Assembly: GCA_036867785.1 (NCBI GenBank)
Contig: CP145423.1
Location: forward strand, 62,001 to 126,000
From: Plasmodiophora brassicae
Taxonomy: Eukaryota > Endomyxa: Phytomyxea > Phytomyxea > Plasmodiophorida
DNA: 64,000 bases
Direction: 5' to 3'
The notes beneath the pieces are model-generated. The model was not told where the DNA came from. It did no database searches and was given only the letters and a program-made list of their open reading frames with translations. The translations under genes were made by a program, and so were the position numbers. Positions within the stretch are counted from its first letter, which is position 1. Every line of letters begins with the position of its first letter. Positions 10,466 to 21,273 of the stretch are shown one piece after another.

Positions 10466-12859
10466 TCATTTCGCTTCGTACCACGTGTGGACGATCTTGG
10501 CGTCGACGACGAGGTCGACGCAGAGCGGTGTGCTGAACGGGTGCTCCATGCACCGGCGGACGAGGTCCAGCGCCTCCTGGGCGGATTCCTGCGGCCCCTC
10601 GACGATGACCTCGTCGTGGATCTGCAACAGCATGCGCCAGCCGAGCGCCCGCAGCCTCTCGTTCCGGCTGATCTCGATCATGGCCTTCATGACGACGTCG
10701 GCGGCGCCGCCCTGGATCGGCGTGTTGATGGCGGCCCGCTCGGCCCCGCCTCGATGCGACGCGACCGCCGAGTTGATCAGCTCCAGCTTGCGGTACCGGC
10801 CCATCAGCGTCCTCGTGTACCCGGTCTGCTTCGCGCGTTGGATCACGAACTCCTGCCAGGCCTTCACCTCGGGGCGATCCTGGTACCAGCGCTGCAATGT
10901 CGCCTTCGCGTCCGCTATTGACGTCCTCCAGTCCCTGGCCAGGCCGCTCGCCGTCTTGCCGTACGCGATCGAGAAGTTCAGCGTCTTCGCCTGACGACGC
11001 TCGGCCCCGAACACGTCCTTCAGCAGCTTCGCATCAGGGGCCACGCCGGCACCCTTCTCCAGGACGACCTCGCCGGATTCCACCGCCGCCTTGATGTGGT
11101 CGTACATGCCCATGGCCGTTCGCGAGTGGAAATCGCCACCTGACCGACACCGCCGTTATCGAAACGCTGCCTGCGAAGTGAACGGCCGGCACACGTACCG
11201 GCTTTGAACGCGTCGATCATGCTCCTGCACCTGGCCATGTGCGCCAGGATGCGAAGTTCCAGTTGCCCATAGTCTGCGACGACGAGCGCCTTGCCCTCGG
11301 GGGCGGCGAACGCGTTCCGGATCCTGTAGACGTCCTTGTCGAGCGACGGCTGGTTCTGCAGGTTCGGCCGGCGGGACGACAGACGCCCCGTTTCCGTGTT
11401 CAGGTTCAGCGAGCAGTGGATGCGCGATTCGCTGTCGGTCTGCTCCTGCAGCGGGACGATGTACGTGTTCAGGAGCTTCTCGATGGACGACGCTTTGATG
11501 ACGGAGTCGACGGCGACGCAGGCGTCGTGCCCGGCGACGCCGCCGCCGCATGCATCGTATGCGTCGCCGTACACGGGCGGCGACGCTAAGGGCGACCCGG
11601 CCAGCTTCTCCAATGCGTTCGCATCCGACTGCGCCAGGCCCGTTGCGGTTCGCGCCTTGCAGGGCAACCCCATGCCCGAGATGACGAACGACCGGTTCTT
11701 CAGCGGTTTCGTCTTGCCGGGTTCGATGTACCCATCCGTGTTGTCGGTCTTGAACACGCGTTCGTCGCCCTTGGGCGCGTACAGCAACTGCTGCAGCTGG
11801 ACCTTGGATTTCGGGTTCAGGAAGCGCCCATCTGGGCATTGCTTGGCGACCCAGGCAAGGAAGACGGCGTACTGGGTGACGGCCTCGCCCTGTGCCTGCT
11901 GCTGGATCTGGGACAGGTAACCGCGGTCCACGTAGATGCCGGCGCGTTCCATGTCGGTCAGGATCTCGCCGAACGGCCTCCAGTACTCGTTGTAGAAATC
12001 AAACATGGTGGTCCCCTCCGTGCACGGCATGGCCCGCAGGCGCGCCTCCAGAATTCGTCGAAGCTTCCAGGTTGCTTCGGCGTCATTCGTGGCGTAGTCG
12101 ATCCATTCGTCACGCGTTTCAGCGTTCCTCTGCAGTAGGGCGAGGTCGGGCATTACAGGGACCTGTGTTGGTGCCATTAGTGGAGTTGACACAGCAAGCA
12201 CGAGACGAACGACCGACCTTGGCTAGGGAGCCGTCCTTGAGCTTCTTATGCCCGAAACGCTCCTTGATGGGGACCTTGCGGTTGCCGATCAGTTCTTCGG
12301 ACAGTTTCTCGAGCGAGTAGCCGCCCGAGAACGTCCGCGACGCGTCCCACAGCCGGGCCATGTGCATGGTGTCGGCGGAGAACCCGTGGCAATCGATCCC
12401 GTGGTTGTACAGGATGTGCCTGTCGAACCCGTAGTTGTGCCACACCTTCAGGTAGTCGTCCGACTGGAAAAAGTCCCGGAAACGGTCGAGCGTGCCCTCG
12501 GCCGCATCGAGGTTGTCAATGAACAGTCGCGGGCCGTTCCCGAAATCGACGTCGCCGCCGGCGTAGACGGTTGCACAGATGACACGCCCTGCGCCGACGG
12601 GCGACTGCTCCTTGACCTCGATGTCGACCGCTTCCGTGTCGCATGCAAACTGCCGATGCGGATCTCGTTCGATCAGGTCGCGCATGGCGGACAGCGCCGT
12701 CCGCGCCGACGCGTCGCATTTGACAACAGTGACGCCATCGGGCGCGTCGGCAGCTGGTGCGGTCGTGTTCCCTGCAGGCGCTGCAGCAGTCAGGTGTCGC
12801 AGGCGGCGCGTTGCAGCTCCGCACCGTGCCGCCGCCGTACGGCACACGCACCACAGCAT
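10466..12859 (-). CDS. Organellar family A DNA polymerase (POP type) with 3'-5' exonuclease
   Basis: Three minus-strand exons, 12859-12218, 12162-11199 and 11139-10466, splice in frame across 55- and 59-nt introns to 759 residues. The exonuclease domain is N-terminal (CDTEAVDIE at ~73-81; NYGFD; an SLEKLSEELIG block). The polymerase domain follows: TGRLSSRRPNLQNQP, the motif A-like DYGQLELR at ~511, GGDFHSRTAMGMY recreated exactly across intron 2, a KTLNFSIAYG finger helix, NTPIQGGAAD and the catalytic IHDE at ~709. The ATG at 12859 opens a basic, Arg-rich presequence (MLWCVCRTAAARCGAATRR), consistent with mitochondrial import. Another in-frame ATG lies at 12913. Introns and the presequence show a host gene rather than a phage one. 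Plant and protist organelles use this type, whereas animals and fungi use Pol gamma. Confidence 0.95.
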
Positions 12860-13214
12860 TCCACTGCGGTCCGCTGCTGCACGGCCGCCGGGCACCCGCG
12901 GGTGCGACGTCACGATGGGACTCCGCGGACGGACCCGAACGAGAACGACGTCGCCGTCTCCATCCTGCAGTGACCCCGTTAAGTAGAGGGTTGTGAGGGC
13001 AGAAGAAACCTCAGCGGCAGCGATGTATGTACGTCTGGTAGGTGAGCTTCGTACCGCCTTTGCGAATACCGCTCGTCATCTCGGCAGATCCAGGCCCGGC
13101 ACAATGTGCGGGGGCACAGCACGGGGGCACGAGAACACTTGTCGTGAGTTGAAGTTTGCTGCGACGTTAGACACCTCGACAAAGATGCGTACAGGACTGC
13201 TCAACACAGCGTTC
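12860..13214. other. Intergenic, 5' of polymerase to tRNA-Leu
   Basis: About 350 bases with no supported gene. It should hold the polymerase promoter (minus strand) and the upstream region of the tRNA. Confidence 0.4.
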
Positions 13215-13299
13215 GCTAGCGTGGCCGAGTTGGTCTAAGGCGCCAGATTAAGGCTCTGGTCTTCTCCGGAAGGCGCAGGTTCAAATCCTGCCGCTGGCA
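13215..13299 (+). tRNA. tRNA-Leu (anticodon AAG)
   Basis: Full cloverleaf: acceptor strands GCTAGCG and CGCTGGC pair over seven positions with one G-T wobble, discriminator A at 13299. The anticodon stem CCAGA/TCTGG closes a TTAAGGC loop with anticodon AAG. A long variable arm marks a class II tRNA, and the GGTTCAAATCC T-arm is intact. No intron. A T run at 13304-13309 is a normal RNA polymerase III terminator. Confidence 0.97.
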
Positions 13300-13857
13300 T
13301 GCGTTTTTTGCCCCATCGGGCGACCATCAGGGCTACCGTACACCGAACGTTGAATTTCGGTGGCCACCTTGTGGTGTCGGGTTTCGCAACTACAGTACCT
13401 ATGTAGGTAGTGCATGTTCTTTTGTCTCCGAACAAAGGTCCCCAGCATGAAATGGATTGCGTGGACACGCACCACGATACGTGTCAAATTTCGCGTGGCG
13501 GTCGAGGTCCCGGTGCTTCTCTATGGTCCTGCGGATGACCACTGGACAGCATAGGTTTGCCCTGTTTGTACACGAGTTGGTGCGGTGAGGTCGGCCCATG
13601 CCAGGTTCCAAGATCGCGCAGTTTCCAGAGACCTGTCAAGGGCATCAAAAATTGCGCGTGACTGGCCGCTTGGAACGACGGGAAAATTCTTCGCGGCTGG
13701 TCCACCCGACCCAACATTCCATTGGAACCCTTCATACCGACACTTTGGCGGACTTGACAGGGCTGCGTCGTGGTCGTCACTGACTACTGTGTGCTGCGTC
13801 GATATCTGTTGGACGCGCCTGCCCCTCCCAGTGCCCCCGGCTGACAGAGGCGGCGCA
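13300..13857. other. No supported gene
   Basis: About 560 bases after the tRNA. Overlapping short frames on both strands have no start, motif or splice support. Confidence 0.35.
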
Positions 13858-15121
13858 ATGGGTCACCCCAGGTCGGCGACGCGCATCGCAATCACCACCT
13901 GCCTCGTCTCACTGCAGTTACTGCGTTGTGTGGTACGCGCCGTGCTGTAAAGCGTTGTCGTACACCTCTCACAGTCCACCCAGGTGAAGCCGGAGCAACC
14001 AGACATCCGCGTAACAGTCGACCCTAGGGAAGGCACTCGCGTCGACTTGTTCCGCTTTGACGACGACCTTTTGGAGAGTTTCCACAAAGAACGCGTCGTG
14101 TCTCGCGGGTTGACTAATGGACGCCTACCGAAATCCGTGTCAGATACCCTTGAGCAATTATTTCATACTGGAACCGGTGCGGATGAAGGTGCCGGGTTCC
14201 AGGAACCCGAATGGTTCTTTGGGGCTTACGACGACGATGACGACTTCCACCGCCTTGTTAGGCAGCGTTCGACGGCGTCGAGGTTGGGCAACATCGACCA
14301 GGACGCGTACGTTCGTGTCGTTTCCCAAGCTGAACGCAAAGTGGACGCACGCATTGCTGTCGTCGAAATGGTCATGCGGTCGTTCCTACCAGAGTTCCGC
14401 GCAACTGGAAGAATGCTACAGGACATTGATTTGGTATGGGACGCGATTACATACGGGTATGCATATACGCGCATTGTGGTGCGTTGTTTTCCTTGTACGC
14501 TGAACGCTGTGTCCAGGTCACCACCCAGCTGGTGGTGCTCGTATGTGTCCTGGCTGTGTCCATCTACGTGGTCAACGGATCGTGCCAAACGGCGTCTGCT
14601 GGACCAAGTTGGGCATTCCCCTAGGCTATTCCATCACATGATGCTCTCGGCGACATCATTCTGGAATACCGTCGACCGCATTCTTCGAATCCAGCCGACG
14701 TTTCGCGATACGGTACGGTTGCTTGCGTCCTCGGCTGCTCTCTAGAAGTCCAGGTTAAGTCTAATGACCGCAGTTGAGGCGTCACTTCAAGGACCGTCCG
14801 AACTACCCCGTGTCGTTGTTCCAGGACGCCTGGCCGACCGAGATTTATCGTGTCACGACGCGACCCGTTCACATTCAATCGAATAATGTATCCGTCCCGG
14901 TTGATGCCTTGATGGTGTTCCACATCAGAAACGCAGAGACTCTTCGCGGTCGCTTCCAGGTACACAGACTCCAGCGAAAGCCACACGACCTATTCGCCTG
15001 TCTAACCAAAGTGTCCCAGAACTGTCCCGCAAGCACATTCATGACCGCGTTCCTCGAGAAACTGGCAAGCGAGTGTCTCCAGGACACACTGAAATGCCGG
15101 TTCGAACACGATCACTATTGA
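13858..15121 (+). CDS. Membrane or secreted protein of unknown family
   Basis: Five exons join in frame: 13858-13932, 13984-14433, 14517-14581, 14625-14712 and 14774-15121, about 341 residues. Introns are 51, 83, 43 and 61 nt. A further in-frame 60-nt segment at 14960-15019 has good splice ends and may also be removed. The N-terminus (ATRIAITTCLVSLQLLRCV) looks like a leader. Exon 2 is acidic with an EWFFGAYDDDDD stretch. Exon 3 encodes one membrane span (TTQLVVLVCVLAVSIYVV), and the rest is soluble (MVFHIRNAETLRGRFQ). No domain recognised. The model rests on matching phases at every junction. Confidence 0.55.
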
Positions 15122-15356
15122 CTATTTTCAACTGTGTCGATTGTCCACATTGCATTGCGAGCAGTCGTCGTGGGCTGTGCGCGCCACCACATGACCGTTG
15201 CCGCCGTACAATGCCTGAGGTGGCCTGAGAAGGGCGCCCTGGACCTTGACACGGTCTGAGACGACGCGTTTGTGGCTATCGATCATTTGCAGAAGTTGGG
15301 TCGCGAAATATGGTAGCTAAGGAACGTACCAGGTCGACGATGCCGTATTCGTTGAT

Positions 15357-16481
15357 TCATTTCAGAGTGAATGCAAAGCGGCCGACCAGGGGTAGGTGGT
15401 CACTGCTGTGAATAGCATGGACGGCGGCGACGAACTCGAGGTTGGCCTGGTCGGGGTCGAACAGGATCTGATCCGTCCACGAGACGGGCCTGGTCGCGTC
15501 GTAGCAGACCCGGCCGGGGCCACAGTTGCCATCGGCCACGGGAGCATCCCAGTCGCGAACCTTCAGCAACCTGCCGATGTCGATGCAGGCGCTGGTGTCC
15601 ATGCACAGGCGGGTGTCAGGTCGAACCAGCAGTTTATAGGTTGGCAGGTGCAGGCCAGCCGTGCAGACCAGTCCACGCAGGCTGTTCACACGGCCGACCA
15701 ACGCCCGCGTCATCTCATCCTGGGCGACGAGATCGTGCCACGAGTGGCACTTCGCAACAATGTCGGACACGTTCGCCGTTGTCGTCGGGGAATCCGTTCG
15801 CGAATTCAGATCGCCGATCAGGAATCGGGCACTGCAACCGTCCCACATGGGCCCGAGCTGACCGCCCCGGAAGGCATGTCGCAGGCAAGCCACGCGCGAC
15901 TTCATGTTGGCGCTGGGCAGATGCGCCGACAGGAAGCAGAGGCGGTGGCCGGACCCGGTGGTTAATGCCACGGCGGATATCGCTTTCTCGCCTCGCGACC
16001 ACCACCGACAGTAGGACGTCCCCGATGTCACCCGTGGGATGGTGCTGTTGTTGGACGATGCGCGTCGCAAGACGACGACCCCGGATAGGTGATGGCCCCA
16101 GGTGCGGACGTGTTTGGGGACCCACTGGCCCCATCGTGACGTTGCCTCGCCGACAACGTCGTATCGCGTGCGTCGCTCCGCGAAATAGTGATCGTTGACG
16201 GCGTCGCGAATCCAGTCGGCGACCGCCCGCCGGGGTCGTATGCGCGCCTCCTGTACGCCGAACACGATCAGCTCGGGGAGGCTGTCCGCGTCGTCGTCGG
16301 CGGGCAGGCCGTGCAGGGCGAACCGCAGCGCCCTGGCGACCTCGACGCCAGACGGGAACCCATCCGCCAGGTTCCAGGTCAGCAGGACGACCCGCCCAGG
16401 GGCCCCAGCAGCGATCGCCGACGCAAGGCACACGGCGACGGAGACGACGACGACGCCCCTGCAACGGGTAGCGCCGCCCAT
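15357..16481 (-). CDS. Secreted endonuclease/exonuclease/phosphatase-fold protein, copy A
   Basis: Single exon from ATG at 16481 to stop at 15357, 374 residues. A signal peptide (RGVVVVSVAVCLASAIAAG) precedes an endonuclease/exonuclease/phosphatase (EEP) domain. Motifs in order: WNLADGF, FGVQEARI (metal-binding Glu), FLSAHLPSA, LIGDLNSRT, SWTDQILFD and SSDHLPLVGRF. The GD-N-R, SW-D-IL and SDH-P blocks are closest to inositol polyphosphate 5-phosphatases, but that family is intracellular whereas this protein appears secreted, so the substrate is open. It is the downstream member of a tandem pair with the gene at 16570-17673, in the same orientation, with 88 bases between them. Confidence 0.8.
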   Translation of the reverse strand: MGGATRCRGVVVVSVAVCLASAIAAGAPGRVVLLTWNLADGFPSGVEVARALRFALHGLPADDDADSLPELIVFGVQEARIRPRRAVADWIRDAVNDHYFAERRTRYDVVGEATSRWGQWVPKHVRTWGHHLSGVVVLRRASSNNSTIPRVTSGTSYCRWWSRGEKAISAVALTTGSGHRLCFLSAHLPSANMKSRVACLRHAFRGGQLGPMWDGCSARFLIGDLNSRTDSPTTTANVSDIVAKCHSWHDLVAQDEMTRALVGRVNSLRGLVCTAGLHLPTYKLLVRPDTRLCMDTSACIDIGRLLKVRDWDAPVADGNCGPGRVCYDATRPVSWTDQILFDPDQANLEFVAAVHAIHSSDHLPLVGRFAFTLK

Positions 16482-16569
16482 CGACGTCCGCGCGCGACAC
16501 AAAAGCGCCTTCGGACAACGAACGGGAGCGGTGCTCCTCCTACGTACCAGGCGCGGCGGTTTATACATT

Positions 16570-17673
16570 TCAGTCCAGATCGACGGTGAAGCGGCCGGCC
16601 AGCGGCAGGTGGTCACTGGTATGGACGCCGTGGACGGCGGCGACGAACTCGAGGTCGGCCCGGTCGGGGTCGAACAGGATCTGATCCGTCCAGGAGACGG
16701 GCCTGGTCGGGTCGTAGCAGATCCGGTCCTCGCCGCAGTTGCCGTCGGCGTGCGGGACGTCCCAGCGGTGTACGGCGAGGAACCGTTGCACGTCGACGCA
16801 GGTGCTGGCCGTTAGGCAAACGTTGCTGTTGTGTCGCAGCATCTTGTAGGTGGGAAGGTGGAGGCCAGCCGTGCCCGTCAATCCTCGCATGTGGGCGACC
16901 TTGCCGGTCAGCTCGTGCGTCATTTCGTCGCGGGCAACCAACGCGTCCCAGGACGGGCGTCGGTCGGCAATGTCAAAGACGTGGGCCGCTGCGGTCCTGC
17001 CGGTTCGCGAATTGAAGTCGCCGATCATGAATCGTGTATCGCAGGCGTCCCACAACTGCCCGAGTTCGTCGTGTTGGAATCCGTGCTGGAGGCACGCGAG
17101 TCGCGCGTCGCTCGTTGCGCTCGGCAGGTGCGCCGACAGGAAGCAGAATCGACGAGGTCCCGCCGTTAACGTCACCAGGGTGATGGCCTTCTCGCCTCGT
17201 GACCACCTGCGGCAGTACGATGTTTTAGCTGTCATGCGCGTGGCCACCTTGGACGATTCGCGTCGCAGGACAACGATGCCCGATAGGAAATGACCCTTTT
17301 CCTGGAAACGCCTGGGGATCCATCCTCCCCAACGCGACGCTGCTGCACCAACCACTTCGTACCGGGTTTGACGAGCCTTGAAGTAGTGATCATTGATCGC
17401 GTCGCGAACCCATTGAGCAATGCGCTGCTCGGATAGGTTCGCCTCCTGAAGGCCAATAACAATGAATTCGGGCAGGGAGCTCGAATCATCTGGCAGGCCG
17501 TGTAGGGCGAATTGCATCGCCTGCCTGATCTCGGCACCGTCCGGGAACCCATCGGCCAGGTTCCACGTCAGCAAGACAATTCGCGCGGATCCCTTGTCGA
17601 GCGTCGACCTCGACAGACCATAGGCGACGCAGGTAAGGGCAACAATGTTGCGAAATACATAAGCGCTCCCCAT
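16570..17673 (-). CDS. Secreted endonuclease/exonuclease/phosphatase-fold protein, copy B
   Basis: Single exon, 367 residues from ATG at 17673. The leader is less regular than in copy A but hydrophobic (NIVALTCVAYGLSRS). Motifs match copy A throughout: WNLADGF at 37-43, IGLQEANL at 73-80, FLSAHLPSA, MIGDFNSRTG, SWTDQILFD and TSDHLPLAGRF at the end. All catalytic and metal-binding residues expected of the EEP fold are present, so it should be active as a phosphatase or nuclease; the substrate is unknown. The two copies look well over half identical, implying a fairly recent local duplication. Confidence 0.82.
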   Translation of the reverse strand: MGSAYVFRNIVALTCVAYGLSRSTLDKGSARIVLLTWNLADGFPDGAEIRQAMQFALHGLPDDSSSLPEFIVIGLQEANLSEQRIAQWVRDAINDHYFKARQTRYEVVGAAASRWGGWIPRRFQEKGHFLSGIVVLRRESSKVATRMTAKTSYCRRWSRGEKAITLVTLTAGPRRFCFLSAHLPSATSDARLACLQHGFQHDELGQLWDACDTRFMIGDFNSRTGRTAAAHVFDIADRRPSWDALVARDEMTHELTGKVAHMRGLTGTAGLHLPTYKMLRHNSNVCLTASTCVDVQRFLAVHRWDVPHADGNCGEDRICYDPTRPVSWTDQILFDPDRADLEFVAAVHGVHTSDHLPLAGRFTVDLD

Positions 17674-18287
17674 TGCTTGCAGCGTCTCCCGTCTGGTGGC
17701 GTCGAATAGTTACAAGTGTGCGTTCGCTGGAACGATGGCCCTGGGTGCCGGACCCGCTTCCGTCCACATGCCATGACAACTGATTCCAGTATCGATCCAG
17801 GTCGTCAGGCAGCCAACGATTAATCCATCGACGGCGAAAGCACGCGCCATACTGTGGCAGTGTCCACAGCAAAGCAGCGAGTGTGTTAAGTTGTGACAAT
17901 CCAAAGCAACGTATCGACAGAGAGATGTTCGGCGCCCGGCTCGCGGCTTCAACGACCACAGACCAGTGCCCGATGTACACCCTTGCAATTGCGCTTCAGT
18001 TCGTCGTGGTGCAATGCGTATCGCCACTCTAAAGTCGGTGTACAATGTAGGCATGCTGTGCGCGCCGATGCGACATCGGAGATGACCCACGTTCCAGCCC
18101 ATCCGTACGCCCTACGTGGAGGACGACAGGACCATGTCAACAGGGGAGGACCAGTCGGAACCGTGACTCACGATCCGGGCGAAATTCGTGCCAGTGAACA
18201 CGGGCGCCCCCATTCCAGCAATCGTCCTGCTGACTTTGGTCGGTCGTCGCGATCACCATCGTCCCGTCCCCCGCCCTGCCGACACGA
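17674..18287. other. Intergenic with candidate promoter of the 18288 gene
   Basis: About 610 bases between a minus-strand and a plus-strand gene. The only clear element is a TGACTCA heptamer at 18174-18180. Minus-strand frames over 17486-18100 are open but have no start or motif that I trust. Confidence 0.4.
18174..18180 (+). promoter_or_regulatory. TGACTCA bZIP-type site upstream of the 18288 gene
   Basis: Exact heptamer 108 bp upstream of the ATG at 18288, in the context GTGACTCACGA, which also occurs in the 28827-28848 palindrome. Confidence 0.5.
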
Positions 18288-18779
18288 ATGCCACTCCACA
18301 TTCGCGTGCCGCAATGCATCCTGCTGCTGTTGTTGGGGGCCCTGGCCATCAGGTCCGGTTTCGGCCAGGACCTGTTCGGCCTAGGCCCCGACGACGACGA
18401 CGACGACGCGTATGCGCATGATGTCGAACACGACCACGGGTACGAGCACGACCTGCGCAATGACGACAAGGTCGCCGATCAGGCGCACACCACCGGGCAA
18501 CACGTTGCCACGGGGGTCGTAACCACGACGGCCACAGGGACAGCAGAGCACATCGACGAGAGCCACTCCCGGCAAGATCGATCCCACGATCACCTCCGGC
18601 TGAAAGCCAAAGCTGAGACGGACGCCAGCGACGCATTGGCGACGAACGCGGCCGCACCGGTCGGCGACGTGCACGCACCGCTGCCGGGCAACGAACACCC
18701 GGGAACCATCGCACCACCCGTCCTCGAGAACAGAGCCCTGGCGCCACACGCCCAATGGACTGGACTGCATGGCATGTAG
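18288..18779 (+). CDS. Secreted Asp/His-rich protein, 163 residues
   Basis: Single exon. A signal peptide at residues ~8-25 (CILLLLLGALAIRSGFG) is followed by an acidic run of six Asp, then alternating His/Asp segments (AHDVEHDHGYEHDL), then a Thr/Ala-rich middle and a Pro-containing tail. Less His-dense than its relatives, but it has the same plan: leader, then Asp/His-rich low-complexity mature chain, no enzyme motif. The TGACTCA element 108 bp upstream ties it to the group. Confidence 0.62.
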   Translation: MPLHIRVPQCILLLLLGALAIRSGFGQDLFGLGPDDDDDDAYAHDVEHDHGYEHDLRNDDKVADQAHTTGQHVATGVVTTTATGTAEHIDESHSRQDRSHDHLRLKAKAETDASDALATNAAAPVGDVHAPLPGNEHPGTIAPPVLENRALAPHAQWTGLHGM

Positions 18780-19195
18780 GCGCGGGTTCTGGACCGCAAT
18801 CGTTCCACGCCGACCTGGGGCCACACGGTCCTCCAATGAGAGCAGATGCAGGCCGGGCACACGCGCTTCCGGGCGCACGTGTGCCTCGAGACGCAGGCCG
18901 GGCCCGCCTTCTTGGACAATACAGCATTGGCGTCCTCTGCAAATGCGTTCCAGCTGGCCGGTCGCCCCTCACCCGGTTACGTGAGCTCTAGTGCCCTGCG
19001 ACGCCTGTGCAGGTCGTTGCCTATGCTGAACTTGACGAACGCCCCCCGCCATCGTCTGTGCGTTCGTGAGCGCACATGGCCTGGTCAAGCACCGGGGACG
19101 TCCCGTACAGTCGACCCAGATCGATGGACAACGGACAGTCGGATGGGTTGGCCGCTGTTTGTCGACGTGGTTGTTATTAGACAGCAGGTTAGAGA
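18780..19195. other. No supported gene
   Basis: About 415 bases between convergent His-rich genes. Nothing beyond short chance frames. Confidence 0.4.
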
Positions 19196-19666
19196 TCAGT
19201 GGTGGTCGCCATGGTCGCGGAACGCTCTGTACTCGCGCAGCGCCCTCATCTCGTCCTCGCTGAGGAACTCGGTGCTGTGCGGGATGCCGTCCTCGTGGTG
19301 CATGTGATGGTCGACGTCGGGTTCAGCGTGGTGCGGGTGGTGACGAGGGTGATGGTCCTCGTCGATGTGGTGATGGTCGTGCATTGCGTGCCATTCGTCG
19401 GCCGGCGACGGATGGTGCTCGTGATGGTGGTCATCGTGGTGGTGATCATCGTGATGGCGATCCTCGTGATGGTGGTGGTGTTCGGGCAGGTCGAAGAGCG
19501 TCAGCGCGTCGCCGTCGGGCATGGGGAAATCACGTAGCGCATACACGGCATGGTTATCGTTATCAACGTGGCCATCGCCGTGATCGACCCAGATCAGCGT
19601 GTCACCGGCCAGCACGACGCCGACCAGCACCGCCAGCGCCGCCGTCGTCACCAGCATCTTCCTCAT
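19196..19666 (-). CDS. Secreted His-rich protein, 156 residues
   Basis: Single minus-strand exon, ATG at 19666. A signal peptide (MLVTTAALAVLVGVVLAG) leads into a short mixed region, then a dense His block (EHHHHHEDRHHDD and following HHD/HHE clusters, roughly residues 60-115), ending in an ordinary acidic/Arg helix-like tail (SEDEMRALREYRAF). His exceeds a quarter of the mature chain. Metal binding is the natural guess from composition. An upstream in-frame codon would extend it, but the signal peptide fixes the start here. A TGACTCA lies 112 bp upstream. Confidence 0.75.
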   Translation of the reverse strand: MRKMLVTTAALAVLVGVVLAGDTLIWVDHGDGHVDNDNHAVYALRDFPMPDGDALTLFDLPEHHHHHEDRHHDDHHHDDHHHEHHPSPADEWHAMHDHHHIDEDHHPRHHPHHAEPDVDHHMHHEDGIPHSTEFLSEDEMRALREYRAFRDHGDHH

Positions 19667-19777
19667 GCCTGCCTGCGAGACACCGATTCGATATAATAGA
19701 CAATTACGGGAGTGATGACGCACACGCGAGTCGAGTCACACCTAGATTACGTGCACGGTGTGTCGGGACGAGCCAGT

Positions 19778-19784
19778 TGACTCA
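19778..19784 (+). promoter_or_regulatory. TGACTCA bZIP-type site upstream of the 19196-19666 gene
   Basis: Exact heptamer 112 bp upstream of the ATG at 19666. It lies between this minus-strand gene and the plus-strand ankyrin gene starting at 19900, so it could serve either. A one-mismatch copy (CGAGTCA) is at 19732-19738. Confidence 0.45.
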
Positions 19785-19899
19785 TGGGGTCACACACGCG
19801 CCAGCCACCGGTGGAGTACGTATGGAGAATCCCCTGGATTCGGACAGGGCCGGGTGTGATCACATCGAGGTACCCGGTCGCTGTCAGTAAAGGGGGGCC

Positions 19900-21273
19900 A
19901 TGTCGGAGTCGGTGTTCCAGGCGGCCGCCCGAGGCGATGTTCGCATGCTGCGCCTTCTGATCCGCAAGGGCCACATGGATGACGCCGACGACGAGGGCAA
20001 CACGCCGCTGATGATTGCAACGCGATGCAATCGACCGCAGGCCGTCGCCATCCTCCTCGAGCGCCAGGCGAACGTCAACCAGGTCAATGCGCATGGCGAC
20101 GGCGCGTTGCACATTGCGGCCCAGAAGGGTAACGTTGAAGGGGAGCTGCGAGGGAAGGCACCTGTCGCTGACGTTGCTTGCCGCACGCCCAGGGATCATG
20201 CATGTATCGATTATTCGCATGCTGATCGAAGCGGGCGCGAACGTCACCTCGCAGAACGCGGACAGGGAGTCGCCCGTGTCGCTGATAGCGAAGAACACGA
20301 AGCTGGCCCGGCATCCGACGATAGCGCCCCTGCTGGAGAAGCGCCTCGCCGCCAATCGCCTACGTCGAAAGGTTTGGCGGGAACCTGTCGTTCGTAGGGT
20401 GCTTGCTACGACGCCCTTACGACAGTGGCCAGTCAACGATGCGTCTGTCGAGCATGGGGCGCTACCAGAAACAGGTCGAGCAGCTCCAGAAGAAGAAGAA
20501 GGAGAACGCGTTGAACGTTTACTCGCGAGCGGAAGACATGACGAGCTTCAAACAGATCTGGGAGATCCTGACCAGGTGGGACGGGCGCTGCTCTCGTGGC
20601 CGGTCGTTACATTTACAGGTGCACCGTTGTGTGTGTAGGTCCCCGGCGGAATCGTCGACGACGCTGGCAGCCGAGACGCTGACACCCTTCTTCAACCTGC
20701 TGGGGGCATCACTGAGCCCGGTAACCCGATCGCATAGACCGCACGACGCCGGTGCCTCTGATCAACCCGTTTTCAGCCCGAGACGGCGGCCCTCTTCGAC
20801 CTGCTGGACGACGACCAGGACGGTTCCGTGGACTTTAGCGACTTCTACATGTCGATGGTCGGCCGGGCACGCTGCTGTCATAGCTTCGTACACACGTGTG
20901 TGAATGGGGCACACGTTGTCAGATGTGGCGCAAACCGCCGGACGCGCTGGAGTCTGCCGCCATCGACCTGCCGTTCGAGGTCCTCGACTCGTGCGCCGGG
21001 ACGCAGGACCCGACCGGCATCATCGCGAAGTCGTCCTACAAGGCGGCGCAGCGCGCCCTGGGCCCCGTGTTCTTCGCCGACAGCGAACGCGACACGTTCC
21101 GCATCCTGTCCAGCCTCGTGCCCGGCTACGCCAACGCCGTCCGCCTCGACACGCACGCGGGCATCGACCGCAAGCTCTTCCTTCGCATCGTCAGCGGCCG
21201 CGCCGAGCTCCAACTTCGGAAACCGGCCCAGACGCAGGGCGCACCGCAAGCACAATCGTCATCGATCCAATAG
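19900..21273 (+). CDS. Ankyrin-repeat protein with C-terminal EF-hand
   Basis: Six exons join in frame: 19900-20128, 20193-20371, 20433-20575, 20639-20720, 20777-20857 and 20923-21273, 354 residues. Introns are 56-65 nt. The N-terminal half is ankyrin: VFQAAARGDVRMLRLLIRKG, GNTPLMIATRCNRPQAV, GDGALHIAAQKG (completed across intron 1) and IIRMLIEAGANV. A Lys/Glu helix follows (QKQVEQLQKKKKENALNVY). Exon 5 holds an EF-hand-like loop DDDQDGSVDFSD, which has the 1-3-5-7-9-12 acidic pattern of a calcium site. The C-terminal 117 residues are unrecognised. It is probably a calcium-responsive adaptor; partners unknown. Confidence 0.8.

Noticed and set aside
8392-10553. Long minus-strand Arg/Pro-rich ORFs
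   Set aside because: Shadows of the plus-strand Pro/Arg-rich IQ-like gene in GC-rich sequence. No start context, splice logic or motif.
10466-12859. Phage or prophage origin for the family A polymerase
   Set aside because: The gene has spliceosomal introns, a mitochondrial-type presequence and no phage neighbours. It fits the organellar polymerase of plants and protists.
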